NCBI GenBank assembly: GCA_965204655.1
Contig: OZ241998.1
Coordinates: 1,798,001 to 1,862,000, forward strand
Direction of reading: 5' to 3'
Length of the DNA: 64,000 nucleotides
Source: CATQHL01 sp965204655
Lineage (GTDB): Bacteria > Actinomycetota > Acidimicrobiia > Acidimicrobiales > CATQHL01
Below, piece after piece: positions 43,579 through 52,065 of this stretch. Under the pieces are notes generated by a model that saw only the letters and a program-made list of their open reading frames with translations, was not told the DNA's origin and searched no databases. Position 1 is the first letter of the stretch. Each line of letters opens with the position of its first letter. Position numbers and translations under genes: made by a program.

Positions 43579-44610
43579 GTGAAAAGTCGTGAGATCCCGG
43601 GAGGAACCAACTGTCGGCGTCTTTTGGCGCTCAAAGGCCGAAGGCCTGCTCTTTTTGCGTTTATCTCCGCAGTGATGTGCCTTCTTATCGTTGGGGCTTG
43701 TTCCACCGAGGAGACGCCGACTGCTACAGAAACCCCTCCTTCAACTACCTCGCAGCCGGCGCCCGAACCCTCTCCTCCATCCCCGCCGAGGGTCACCCCC
43801 ACAACCCAAGCACCTCCGCCGCCGACGACAACTTCCACGCTTCCGCCGCCGACCACTGCTACGACCGCTGCTGTGAGCACAACGGTTCAGGAGCCAGTCG
43901 ACTCACCCGAAACCCCTGTCCGTCCGGCGCTTCCGGAAATAAAGCCAAAGGCGTCCCCTGCTCCTAAGCCGTCTCAGATACTTGTGGCCGATCCCGACTT
44001 GAGGAGGACTGTTCCAGTGTTTGACGCGCCGGACGGGACCGAACTCAATTTGAGGGACGGACCGCTCTGGGGTTACACATACCGCGGGAATCCGTTGGTG
44101 GTGCGCGTGACTCAGGGCAATGAAGGGGATGAGTGGGTGGAGGCTGAGTTGCCCGTGAGAAGCCATGATCAAAGCGCCCCTAGCGGTGTTCGCGGCTGGT
44201 TGCGGACGGAGAACTTCACCTGGCGTACGGTCAACCACCACATCCAAGTCGACCTCTCTGATGAAAACGGCTACCCGAGAGTCGATTTCTGGAACGGGAA
44301 TACCTGGGTGACAGGGTCGTATGCCATCATCGGACGTCCTGGGAACACAACTCCGGTTATGGACGCCTTCGTAGTTGAAAAGTACCCGGCGAGCAGGGAT
44401 CTAGGGACGCACGTACTGATGCTCTCCGGTTTCAGCACAACCTTCCAGAACGACGACGGCGCACTTCCTCGCATCGCCCTGCACGGCACGGACGTGCCAG
44501 AGCGCATAGGGGAGCGAATTTCCAACGGCGACATCAGAGTCCCTAACGCGGTCGTGGGAGCGATTTATTCTCAAGCCCCCCTGGGGACGAGAGTCACCAT
44601 CATTCCTTAG
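43579..44610 (+). CDS. L,D-transpeptidase-like lipoprotein, copy 3, lacking the catalytic cysteine
   Basis: A 343-aa exported lipoprotein (lipobox VGAC then STEE) with a Pro/Thr-rich linker (PPPTTTSTLPPPTTATTAAV). The C-terminal domain aligns with copies 1 and 2 throughout, including LHGTDVPERIGERISNGDIR. The catalytic cysteine of copies 1 and 2 (TGT/TGC) is here aspartate D318 (GAC at 44530-44532). The frame is intact and the rest of the domain is conserved, so it is probably not a decaying pseudogene but a non-catalytic paralog, perhaps binding peptidoglycan or regulating the others. GTG start at 43579 follows GGAGG. Confidence 0.85.
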   Translation: MKSREIPGGTNCRRLLALKGRRPALFAFISAVMCLLIVGACSTEETPTATETPPSTTSQPAPEPSPPSPPRVTPTTQAPPPPTTTSTLPPPTTATTAAVSTTVQEPVDSPETPVRPALPEIKPKASPAPKPSQILVADPDLRRTVPVFDAPDGTELNLRDGPLWGYTYRGNPLVVRVTQGNEGDEWVEAELPVRSHDQSAPSGVRGWLRTENFTWRTVNHHIQVDLSDENGYPRVDFWNGNTWVTGSYAIIGRPGNTTPVMDAFVVEKYPASRDLGTHVLMLSGFSTTFQNDDGALPRIALHGTDVPERIGERISNGDIRVPNAVVGAIYSQAPLGTRVTIIP

Positions 44611-44666
44611 CGCCGCCTGACCGCTTGCTTTTCCCGCCCCCGCTTGACTGCGGGAGTCTGCAGTCT

Positions 44667-45869
44667 TTAGTGAAGCGCTTGCGCTAGAGCGTCTATGACT
44701 TGTTCTAGTTCACCTTCGCTGATGACGAGCGGGGGGCAGATCGCCAGCGCCGTGCCTATGGCTCTAAGAATCACGCCGTTGTCCATCAGTTCGTCGCGCA
44801 CAGCCACGGCGTCTCGGCCAAGTTCGGCTGCCCAGACCGCTCCCGCCCCTCGGTAGTCCACCAGCACCTCGTCTTCGGCGAGCGCCCGGAGGCCTTGCTC
44901 AAGGTGCGCGCCGATGGTGGGAACTCGATTGAGAAGCTCTTCCGACTTTATGAGCGCAAGGTTCGCCACGCCGGCGGCGCAGGGAGTCGGGTGTCCTGAG
45001 TAGGTGTAGCCCGTGCGAAGCACGAATCCCGCCTCAGCCTCCAGGGTTTCGCAAACGCGACGCGAGAGAATCACTCCAGCTAAGGGAAGGTAACCCGAAG
45101 TCACGCCTTTAGCGAAGGTCATGAGATCGGGGGTGACTTCGTAGTACTGCGCCCCGAACCATTCGCCGGTTCGTCCGAAACCGCAGATCACCTCGTCGGA
45201 GATGAACAGGGCTCCGTTGTCATCGCAGAGTCTCCGCAGGCCAGCGAGGTAGCCGTCTGGCGGCGGCCACACTCCCCCTGCGCCTTGTATGGGCTCGGTG
45301 ATCACCGCCGCAACCCGACCGGCGTTCGCCGCGAAGGCCACCCCCGCTGCTTCGAGGTCGTCATAGGGAACTTCTACGAAGTGGGGCACGAGATCGCCCC
45401 AGCCCTCTCGGTTGCCGGCGATGCCCTGTGCGGCTGTTCCGCCGAAATTGGTGCCGTGATAGCCGTTCGTTCGCTTGATCACTACCTGCCGATCCTCTTC
45501 GCCGCGCAACCGATGCCAGAGGCGGACAAACTTCAGCGCGCTGTCAACTGCTTCCGACCCGGAGCAGCACAAAAATACCCTTCCGTCCGGGAGAGGCGAG
45601 AGCTCCGCAACCGCCTCGGAGACTTGCTCTGCGGGTTCGTTCGTGAACGGAGCAAACGTGTTGTACGCTTCGATCTCCTTCATCTGGGTGGTGACAGCGT
45701 CGATGATTTCCGCCCTGCCGTGTCCGACTTGGCAATACCAGAGGCTGGCCATAGCGTCTATGTATTCGTTGCCTTTGTCGTCCCAGAGGGTGCATCCCCG
45801 CCCTCGCACGATCTTCCGGAAATTGCCGCCCGCCGGAGGCGCAAAAGCGTGTAGGAATGCGTTTTTCAT
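44667..45869 (-). CDS. Class III aminotransferase (omega-amino-acid:pyruvate type)
   Basis: A 400-aa PLP enzyme. Landmarks are SGSEAVDSALKFVRLWH (about residues 99-115), RTNGYHGTNFGGTAAQGIAG, SDEVICGFGRTGEWFG (about 218-233) and the Schiff-base Lys in FAKGVTSGYLPLAGV. The GTNFGG and GFGRTG sequences resemble the taurine/beta-alanine/omega-amino-acid pyruvate transaminases. It is a second class III aminotransferase besides 7075, about 37 kb away, and stands divergent to dcd. The exact amino donor is unknown. Confidence 0.87.
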   Translation of the reverse strand: MKNAFLHAFAPPAGGNFRKIVRGRGCTLWDDKGNEYIDAMASLWYCQVGHGRAEIIDAVTTQMKEIEAYNTFAPFTNEPAEQVSEAVAELSPLPDGRVFLCCSGSEAVDSALKFVRLWHRLRGEEDRQVVIKRTNGYHGTNFGGTAAQGIAGNREGWGDLVPHFVEVPYDDLEAAGVAFAANAGRVAAVITEPIQGAGGVWPPPDGYLAGLRRLCDDNGALFISDEVICGFGRTGEWFGAQYYEVTPDLMTFAKGVTSGYLPLAGVILSRRVCETLEAEAGFVLRTGYTYSGHPTPCAAGVANLALIKSEELLNRVPTIGAHLEQGLRALAEDEVLVDYRGAGAVWAAELGRDAVAVRDELMDNGVILRAIGTALAICPPLVISEGELEQVIDALAQALH

Positions 45870-45915
45870 CTGTGGTTGGCCTTTCTGTCTTGATTAAGGC
45901 TAACTTCTCTTAGTA

Positions 45916-46548
45916 ATGATTCTTTCTGACCGCTCCATCCTTGAGTGTCTGGAGACCGGGCGCATTTCCATCGCTCCGCTGGCGGCAGACGCGGTTCAGC
46001 CCTCTTCGGTGGATCTGCGTCTGCACAACATTTTCAGAGTTTTCCGCAGCCACACCCTGAGTCATATCGACGTCAAGCAGAACCTGGAATCGCTTACACA
46101 GGTGGTCACCATCCCTGAGGCATCGGCCTTCATCCTGCACCCAGGGGAGTTCGTGCTGGGATGCACTCTGGAGAGGGTTGCCTTGCCGGACGACCTAGTG
46201 GCACGGCTGGAAGGAAAATCCAGCCTGGGTCGGCTGGGCTTGCTCATACATTCCACTGCGGGGTTTGTGGACGCAGGCTGGAAAGGGCAACTCACGCTTG
46301 AACTCTCAAACGTGGCGACGCTGCCGATCACTCTCTATCCAGGCATGAAGATCGGACAGATCAGCTTCATTCAGATGACCACGCCTGCTCTAAAACCCTA
46401 CGGTTCAGGAGGCATCGGTTCGAAATATCAAGATCAGAAGGGACCGGTGCCCAGCCGCTACTGGGAAAACTTTGTCCCGCCCTCCGCCTCATCGGCGGGG
46501 AGCGCTCCGCCGGGAGATGTTGAGGAACCCGCCAGTAATAAGTTTTGA
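45916..46548 (+). CDS. dcd: dCTP deaminase
   Basis: A 210-aa homotrimeric nucleotide enzyme of the dCTP deaminase/dUTPase fold: MILSDRSILECLETGRI at the start, PSSVDLRLHN, then GKSSLGRLGLLIHSTAGFVD (about residues 94-113), which includes the catalytic Glu and Ser pattern, and GQISFIQM. Actinobacterial enzymes often convert dCTP to dUMP directly; this one could be bifunctional. A 16-residue or longer acidic tail beyond the usual 190 aa is present. No ribosome site is visible before the ATG in the 46-bp divergent gap, so the mRNA may be leaderless. Confidence 0.93.
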   Translation: MILSDRSILECLETGRISIAPLAADAVQPSSVDLRLHNIFRVFRSHTLSHIDVKQNLESLTQVVTIPEASAFILHPGEFVLGCTLERVALPDDLVARLEGKSSLGRLGLLIHSTAGFVDAGWKGQLTLELSNVATLPITLYPGMKIGQISFIQMTTPALKPYGSGGIGSKYQDQKGPVPSRYWENFVPPSASSAGSAPPGDVEEPASNKF

Positions 46549-46574
46549 CGCCGCCCCCGGTGTCAAGCGGCGTC
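46547..46574. terminator. Convergent hairpin between dcd and the Fe-S reductase gene
   Basis: GACGCCGC (46547-46554) and GCGGCGTC (46567-46574) form a perfect 8-bp stem with a 12-nt loop, touching the stop codons of both convergent genes. T-rich tails are poor, so termination strength is uncertain. Confidence 0.45.
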
Positions 46575-49318
46575 TAGCCGTCGCTTTCGGTCCCCTCCAT
46601 CAGATCCCGCGCCTGGACATCCCATCGCCACCTGCTGACCCGTCCGGGGGTTCCTAGAGCTTCTTCCAGGGCTCTTATTCCGGCTTCGTCCATCTCCGCT
46701 AGGTGGGCGTAGCGGGTGATCCCCCTGGCCTTCAGGACGCTCAGAGCCATGGGGTCGGTGCCTCTTATGAGCGCGAGGTTGTCTGGCTTTCCAGCGTCAG
46801 GGCTTTCTTTTTTGGGTGAGGTGTCTGCTGCTGCGGCGCTCTCGCCAGAACTTTCTCCAGCGCTTGGCGTCGGCGCTGCTGCCGTTCCGGCCCACGCCCC
46901 TGCCCATGCAGGCGTTTGGGCTCTCCTGCGGGGCACGAGCCTTATCGGTTCTGTTAATGGGAGCGCCGGAATTCCTTTGACAGGCTCCGCTTCTTCACCG
47001 CTCCCGGACGTGTATTGCGCAGACCCGAATCTCATCGCTTCGCCTCGCGTTTCTTTCGTGTGGATGCTGAAATCGTAATCATCGCCGGGGTTTCCTGCGA
47101 ATACGCTCACTGGCAGTTCCGCCTGGCTGGTCTTCGCTTCCGCCTCTGCTTTTTCTAAAGCCTCCAATACGTGCAAGGCGATGTCACCGACTTGCACTTT
47201 TTCCGCTTCGCCGCCGGATGCGGCCACCCCATCGGAAATCATTATGTAGCAGAAGGGACAAGCCGTGGCGATGCGAGTGGCTCCGGTGGCCAGCAGTTCC
47301 TCGGAGCGCTCCAGGTTCACCTGCTTGCCGATGGTTTCCTCCATCCACATACGTCCGCCTCCCGCCCCGCAGCACATGCTCGACTTGCCGTTGCGTTCCG
47401 CTTCCACCACTTCGATACCGCCGAGGGAACCCACCACCTGCCTAGGTGCCACGTAGATGTCGTTGTGCCGGCCCAGGTAGCAGGCGTCGTGGTAGACGAG
47501 CCGCTCTTCCAACTGGGTCTCGCTGAGGTCCAGCCGCCCGTCCGCCACGAGACGCTCCAGCAGTTGGCTGTGGTGGATCACTTCGTAGTGACCGCCTAGT
47601 TGCGGATACTCGTTGCCCAGCGTGTTGAAACAGTGCGGGCATTGTGTGATGATCTTCCGCACCCCCATTGCGTTGAGCGTCTCTATGTTCTGCGCCGCCA
47701 GCATCTGGAATATGTATTCGTTCCCGGTCCGCCGGGCTGGATCGCCGGTGCACGTCTCCGAGGGTCCTAGGATGGCGAAGTCCACCTCGGCGCGACGCAG
47801 AAGTTCGGCCATGGCAGCCGTGACTTTGCGGTTCTTGTCGTCGAAACTGCCTGCGCAGCCCACCCAGTAGAGGTATTCGGCTTCCAGCGGACTGTTCCCG
47901 TCCACCAACCTGACCCCTTCAAGCCCGTCCGCCCAGTCCCCCCTGGCGGAGCCTGACATCCCCCACGGATTGCCGGAGTTTTCCATGGAACGGTAGGCGT
48001 TTCCGAGTTCGGCCGGAAAGTCGCTCTCCATTAACGAGAGGTAGCGTCTCATGTCGAGAATTTTGTCGAGGATTTCGATGTTCACAGGGCAGGCTTCGTC
48101 GCAGGCGCGACAGGAGGTGCACGACCAGACTTCCTCTGAGGTGACCCTTTCGAAGACGTTGTCGGCCTTGACGCTCAGGTCTGCGTCCGCGCTCAGCGGG
48201 GGAGAGGTAGGAGGTGATCCCGTAGCCGCCATGACCTCCCCTGTCTTGAGGACGATCTCCCTGGGGTCCAGGGGTTTGCCGGTTGCGTGCGCCGGGCAGA
48301 CGACGGTGCATCTTCCGCACATGGTGCACGAGTCCAAGTCAAGGAGTTGCTTCCAGGAGAAGTCGGCGATGCTGGAGACTCCGAAGGTTTCCAAGTCGGA
48401 TTCCATCAGGTCTTCCATCGGTTTCATGGCGCCCTTGGGTCGATCTTTGTGGCTGAGGTACATGTTTGCTGGCGATGTGAACATGTGTCGCAGCATCGTT
48501 ACTGGTATCAGCAGCACGAACAGCACGAAAGAAACTGCGTGCAAGATCCAAAACGCCTGATGCCAGCCTGCGGTGCTCTCCACTCCCGAGAGGCCGCGTG
48601 CCAGCCAATAGCCGACAAACGACCACCGCTCAAACTCCGGAACGCCGTCGTTGGCGATGCGAAACGCCTCCGTACCGAAGCCTGTGACGCCGATGGCAAG
48701 CATCGTGAAGAGAATTAAGGCGTGCTCCGGCCTGCTCTTTGTTCGAGCTCGATATGGCCGCGTCCGCCGAGGGCCGAAACGTCGTGCAATAGCCCAAGCC
48801 ACTCCTACGACAAAAACGACTCCGGCTATGTCTCCCACTGCCGAGTATCCCTGGTAGACCCTCCCGTGCAGGAACTTGGCGGACTCAGGAAGTTGGTGGT
48901 CGATTTCTAGGGTGACCGTCACTCCGACCAGTACCAGGAAGCTGAAGTAGATGAGGGAATGCATCACTCCTGTCGCTGGGTCTCTTAACAGGGTTTGCAT
49001 GTAAAGCCCGGCGCGGAGGTTCTCCAGCCGCTTCTTTATGTTGCCGCGATTGGTGGAGCGGTCTTCTCTGCCCCCCCTTTCCCAGTTGCGCACTCTCGAT
49101 CCGAACAGCACCGCGGCGTAAACGATCGCCGCCGGAACGAGCGTGTAGAACAAAACCTTCAGGGGAGCGGCGATGTTGCCGAAGACCTCCCTCGTGACTG
49201 CACTCGGGGTTCCGAATCCGTTAATAGCGGCGGCGATTCCTGAAGCAACGGTGATGACGGCCACCGCCGCGCCGAGCGCTACGACAACTCGACTGGGGTG
49301 AAGCTTTGTTTTTTTCAT
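46574..49318 (-). CDS. Membrane-bound Fe-S reductase (nitrate-reductase gamma / heterodisulfide-reductase-like) with a C-terminal helix-hairpin-helix tail
   Basis: A 914-aa protein. Residues about 1-300 carry five to six membrane helices of the nitrate-reductase-gamma type for haem b. Two 4Fe-4S ferredoxin motifs follow (CTMCGRCTVVCPAH near 342 and CTSCRACDEACPVN near 418), and then two CCG domains. The first CCG domain ends in CPHCFNTLGNEY; the second has CCGAGGGRMWMEE and CPFC. This set is seen in actinobacterial proteins that pass electrons between quinone and a soluble partner. Unusually, after a Pro/Ala linker (about 790-850), the last 60 residues (LALIRGTDPMALSVLKARGI and on) resemble a helix-hairpin-helix module. 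Monocistronic, convergent to dcd. Confidence 0.85.
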   Translation of the reverse strand: MKKTKLHPSRVVVALGAAVAVITVASGIAAAINGFGTPSAVTREVFGNIAAPLKVLFYTLVPAAIVYAAVLFGSRVRNWERGGREDRSTNRGNIKKRLENLRAGLYMQTLLRDPATGVMHSLIYFSFLVLVGVTVTLEIDHQLPESAKFLHGRVYQGYSAVGDIAGVVFVVGVAWAIARRFGPRRTRPYRARTKSRPEHALILFTMLAIGVTGFGTEAFRIANDGVPEFERWSFVGYWLARGLSGVESTAGWHQAFWILHAVSFVLFVLLIPVTMLRHMFTSPANMYLSHKDRPKGAMKPMEDLMESDLETFGVSSIADFSWKQLLDLDSCTMCGRCTVVCPAHATGKPLDPREIVLKTGEVMAATGSPPTSPPLSADADLSVKADNVFERVTSEEVWSCTSCRACDEACPVNIEILDKILDMRRYLSLMESDFPAELGNAYRSMENSGNPWGMSGSARGDWADGLEGVRLVDGNSPLEAEYLYWVGCAGSFDDKNRKVTAAMAELLRRAEVDFAILGPSETCTGDPARRTGNEYIFQMLAAQNIETLNAMGVRKIITQCPHCFNTLGNEYPQLGGHYEVIHHSQLLERLVADGRLDLSETQLEERLVYHDACYLGRHNDIYVAPRQVVGSLGGIEVVEAERNGKSSMCCGAGGGRMWMEETIGKQVNLERSEELLATGATRIATACPFCYIMISDGVAASGGEAEKVQVGDIALHVLEALEKAEAEAKTSQAELPVSVFAGNPGDDYDFSIHTKETRGEAMRFGSAQYTSGSGEEAEPVKGIPALPLTEPIRLVPRRRAQTPAWAGAWAGTAAAPTPSAGESSGESAAAADTSPKKESPDAGKPDNLALIRGTDPMALSVLKARGITRYAHLAEMDEAGIRALEEALGTPGRVSRWRWDVQARDLMEGTESDG

Positions 49319-49416
49319 CCCGTCGTGAGGATACGACGCTGGAGGGTGGATGCTGTGGCGTTCACGGAAACTGCTGAGCCCTTTGGAGTTCTTGTTCAGT
49401 TCCCCCCGTTAGTCGC

Positions 49417-49451
49417 TTAGCGACAACCGGTGTCTTTAGCGACAACCGGTG
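49417..49451. repeat. Two 16-bp direct repeats upstream of amt
   Basis: TTAGCGACAACCGGTG occurs at 49417-49432 and 49436-49451 (period 19, 3-bp spacer). It lies about 120 bp before the ammonium-transporter start in the 252-bp region 49319-49570. Two helical turns apart, the repeats could be a tandem operator, but no matching regulator is known to me. Confidence 0.55.
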
Positions 49452-49570
49452 CCTAATGACGGAAGCCGATTTATTTGCATGAATTCGGCTTGTTGCTACA
49501 CTCCTCCCCGCTTCAACGCAGCCGTCTACTCGGCTGAATCTTGTGTATCAGTAAAAACATGGAGGAGTTC

Positions 49571-50956
49571 ATGAAAAGGAAAATAATTTTTGGTGTAGGG
49601 GCGACTTTGGCTTGCGTGGTGTTCGCTGCTCTGCCGGCCTCAGCCCAGAGTTCAGCGGCGGCCGATGCAGTGCAAGCCGTGGTGGACAACCTCTGGGTGT
49701 TCATAGCAGCCGTTCTGGTGTTTTTTATGCAGGCCGGCTTTGCTCTAGTGGAGTCGGGAATGACTCGCGCTAAGAACGTCATCAACATCATGGCCAAAAA
49801 TCTGGCCGATGCTTCCGTAGGCATCCTGGCTTTTTTGATTGTTGGGTACGCGCTGGCCTTCGGCGGTTCTGGGGCGTTCTGGGGGACTGAAGGCTTTTTT
49901 CTGAGTGGCAGCGACCTCTTTGCGTCAGGGTCTAGCGGGGTAGGGAATCTGAGTTCTGCCACATTTTTCCTTTTTCAGGCGGTGTTCGCGGCTACGGCCG
50001 CCACGATCGTTTCCGGCGCCATGGCGGAGCGCACCCGATTCAGTGCCTACCTCATAGTCAGCTTGGTGATGACAGCCCTTGTTTATCCCACAGTCGTGCA
50101 CTGGACGTGGGGAGGTGGATTTATCGCCGACATAGAGATTTTCGGGGCTAGGTACAGCGATTTTGCCGGATCCACGGTGGTTCATTCAACGGGCGCTTGG
50201 GCGGCGCTTATGGGTGCTTGCTTCCTGGGGCCTAGGCTTGGATGGTCGCCCAAAAGAGGCATACCTGGACACTCAATTCCGCAAGTGGTTCTGGGTGTTT
50301 TCATACTCTGGCTGGGCTGGTTCGGGTTCAACGCGGGGTCAGAGTTGGCCGCGGACGGCGTGGTGATGCTGGTGGGTATGAACACGGCGATTGCCGCAGC
50401 AGCCTCTACGTTGACTGCCGGCGGGATCTCTTGGGTTAGAACAGGAAAACCTAACTTGCCCGCCGCAGCCAATGGGACCCTGGCTGGGCTAGTAGCCATT
50501 ACTGCGGGTTGCGCCACCATGAACGTGCTCGGCTCATTAGTAACTGGCGTAGTGGCTGGTGCGCTCCTGAACGTTTCGGAGCGGTTCATCGCCCGCCGAG
50601 GTATCGACGATCCGGTCGGGGCTATATCAGTGCACGGTGCTTGCGGAATTTGGGGAACGCTGGCCATCGGCTTGTTTGCCCGCTACGACGACGCTTTCTT
50701 GGGGCGGGAAAACGCAGGATTGTTCTACGGCGGCGGCGGCGGCCAACTCCTAGTGCAGCTGATCTTCATACTCATAGTCGCCGTCTGGGTTCTTGCCACC
50801 ATGAGCGCGCTCTTTTTCCTGCTCCGCAAGCTGAACGTTTTGCGGGTTTCGCCGAGGGTGGAGACGGAAGGCATGGATCTGCTCGAGCACGGGAGCAGCG
50901 CTTATGGGGTTGATCCGTTTCCTGACAGAACCAGGACTACAGACCCCACCGAGTAG
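49571..50956 (+). CDS. amt: Ammonium transporter
   Basis: A 461-aa Amt/MEP/Rh channel with an N-terminal signal sequence (cut near SAQ at 26) and 11 membrane helices. Signature elements: FFMQAGFALVESGMTRAKNV, GDSTVVH-like DFAGSTVVHSTGAWAALMGA, GWFGFNAGSELAAD and HGACGIWGTLAIGLFA, with the conserved His residues of the pore. ATG 49571 follows GGAGGAG; the in-frame ATGs upstream are less well placed. No glnB/glnK follows, although the pair is common. A convergent hairpin at 51015-51049 separates it from gpmA. Confidence 0.93.
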   Translation: MKRKIIFGVGATLACVVFAALPASAQSSAAADAVQAVVDNLWVFIAAVLVFFMQAGFALVESGMTRAKNVINIMAKNLADASVGILAFLIVGYALAFGGSGAFWGTEGFFLSGSDLFASGSSGVGNLSSATFFLFQAVFAATAATIVSGAMAERTRFSAYLIVSLVMTALVYPTVVHWTWGGGFIADIEIFGARYSDFAGSTVVHSTGAWAALMGACFLGPRLGWSPKRGIPGHSIPQVVLGVFILWLGWFGFNAGSELAADGVVMLVGMNTAIAAAASTLTAGGISWVRTGKPNLPAAANGTLAGLVAITAGCATMNVLGSLVTGVVAGALLNVSERFIARRGIDDPVGAISVHGACGIWGTLAIGLFARYDDAFLGRENAGLFYGGGGGQLLVQLIFILIVAVWVLATMSALFFLLRKLNVLRVSPRVETEGMDLLEHGSSAYGVDPFPDRTRTTDPTE

Positions 50957-51014
50957 GTTCGCTTCCCCTCGAGGGGTTACCCGCGCCTCTGCGCTCGGAA
51001 CTGATCTTCTATCT

Positions 51015-51049
51015 TGAGGTCTAGGCGGCTTAAGGTCGTCTAGACCTCA
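51015..51049. terminator. Convergent terminator-like hairpin between amt and gpmA
   Basis: TGAGGTCTAG (51015-51024) and CTAGACCTCA (51040-51049) are perfectly complementary over 10 bp with a 15-nt loop. The right arm includes the gpmA stop codon (51047-51049). No T-run follows on either side, so the hairpin may act with Rho or as an mRNA end protector. Confidence 0.6.
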
Positions 51050-51751
51050 GAGAAAGCGTTCGGTGAGCGGCAGTTTCTCGCTAGGCAAGAGGTCTATGCC
51101 GATCGTGTACAGGATCGGTTTGCCGGTCGGGATCTCAACTCCGCTTATGTCTTCGTCGGCTACGCCGTCGAGGTGCTTGACAAGAGCTCTCAGGCTGTTG
51201 CCGTGGGCGGCGATTAGCACGCAACCGAAGCGTTTCAAGTCTGGAACGAGGCGGTCGTACCAGTAAGGCAGCAGCCGCCCGAGCACGTCGCGGAGAGCCT
51301 CGCCTGCCGGCATGGCTTGCGGGGCAATGTCCGCAAATCGGGGATCTGCATTGGGATTCCAGGGATTCGCCGCCGTAACAGGCGGCGGGGCGGTCTTGTA
51401 ACTCCTTCTCCAGAGGCGTACCTGTTCGTCTCCGTAGCGTTCGGCGGTTTCGGCTTTGTTCTTGCCGGTCAACTCGCCGTAGTGACGTTCGTTGAGCCGC
51501 CAGTGCTTCCGCAGCGGTATCCAGTTGCGCCCGGTTTCCGTCAAGGCCATGTTGCATGTGTCTATGGCTCTGGTGAGGACGGAAGTGTGCGCAACCGCGA
51601 TCGGCAGACCGCATTCGCGAATTGCTCGTCCTGCCGCCGCCGCTTCGGCTCTTCCCTCTTCAGTGAGCGGCGCGTCCCACCATCCGGTGAAGCGGTTTTC
51701 CAGATTCCAGGTGCTCTGGCCGTGTCTGAGGAGTATCAGGGTGCTTTCCAT
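51047..51751 (-). CDS. gpmA: 2,3-bisphosphoglycerate-dependent phosphoglycerate mutase
   Basis: A 234-aa glycolytic mutase interconverting 2- and 3-phosphoglycerate. The histidine-phosphatase motif LILLRHGQSTWNLENRFTGW (about residues 5-24) carries the phosphorylated His (RHG). HYGELTGKNKAETAERYG (about 88-105) and AAHGNSLRALVKHL (second His near residue 180) complete the site. Length is typical. Minus strand, convergent with amt, divergent from dnaK. Confidence 0.94.
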   Translation of the reverse strand: MESTLILLRHGQSTWNLENRFTGWWDAPLTEEGRAEAAAAGRAIRECGLPIAVAHTSVLTRAIDTCNMALTETGRNWIPLRKHWRLNERHYGELTGKNKAETAERYGDEQVRLWRRSYKTAPPPVTAANPWNPNADPRFADIAPQAMPAGEALRDVLGRLLPYWYDRLVPDLKRFGCVLIAAHGNSLRALVKHLDGVADEDISGVEIPTGKPILYTIGIDLLPSEKLPLTERFL

Positions 51752-52065
51752 TTTTCTCCGGTCATTCTTGCCTGCTCAATAGCAAGTACCCAGCGTCTGC
51801 GCTGCGTCTGCGCTGCTTTGCGTCTGCGTCCTATTGCTAACGTTTCTAATCTTGGCGCGCGGGCATTCTGCTTGTTTCTGCTCGGCGGCTTCTGAACCTT
51901 CGCAGGTCGCAGTCCACGTCAGGGGAAGCATTATGGCTTGATCTGCGTTACATGGAATACGCATGCATAGCCTGAATGTGGAATCGCTACAAGACTCCGC
52001 CTCACGCCGGCAACTAATGCGGAATAGTCGTCCGCCTAATCAGTAAAGACGGGAGAAAGAAAAGA
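51752..52065. other. 314-bp divergent intergenic region gpmA / dnaK, no clear heat-shock operator
   Basis: It holds an 11-bp unit GCGTCTGCGCT repeated in tandem (51793-51814) with a partial third copy near 51820-51828. I see neither a CIRCE inverted repeat nor an obvious HAIR (HspR) palindrome, so regulation of dnaK is not evident. GAGAAAG just before the dnaK ATG acts as ribosome site. Confidence 0.5.

Noticed and set aside
46716..47078. Plus-strand ORFs opposite the Fe-S reductase gene
   Set aside because: They lie wholly inside the antisense of a well-supported gene and are frame shadows.
51752..52065. CIRCE or HAIR heat-shock operator before dnaK
   Set aside because: I looked for the known inverted repeats and found no convincing match, so no operator is called.
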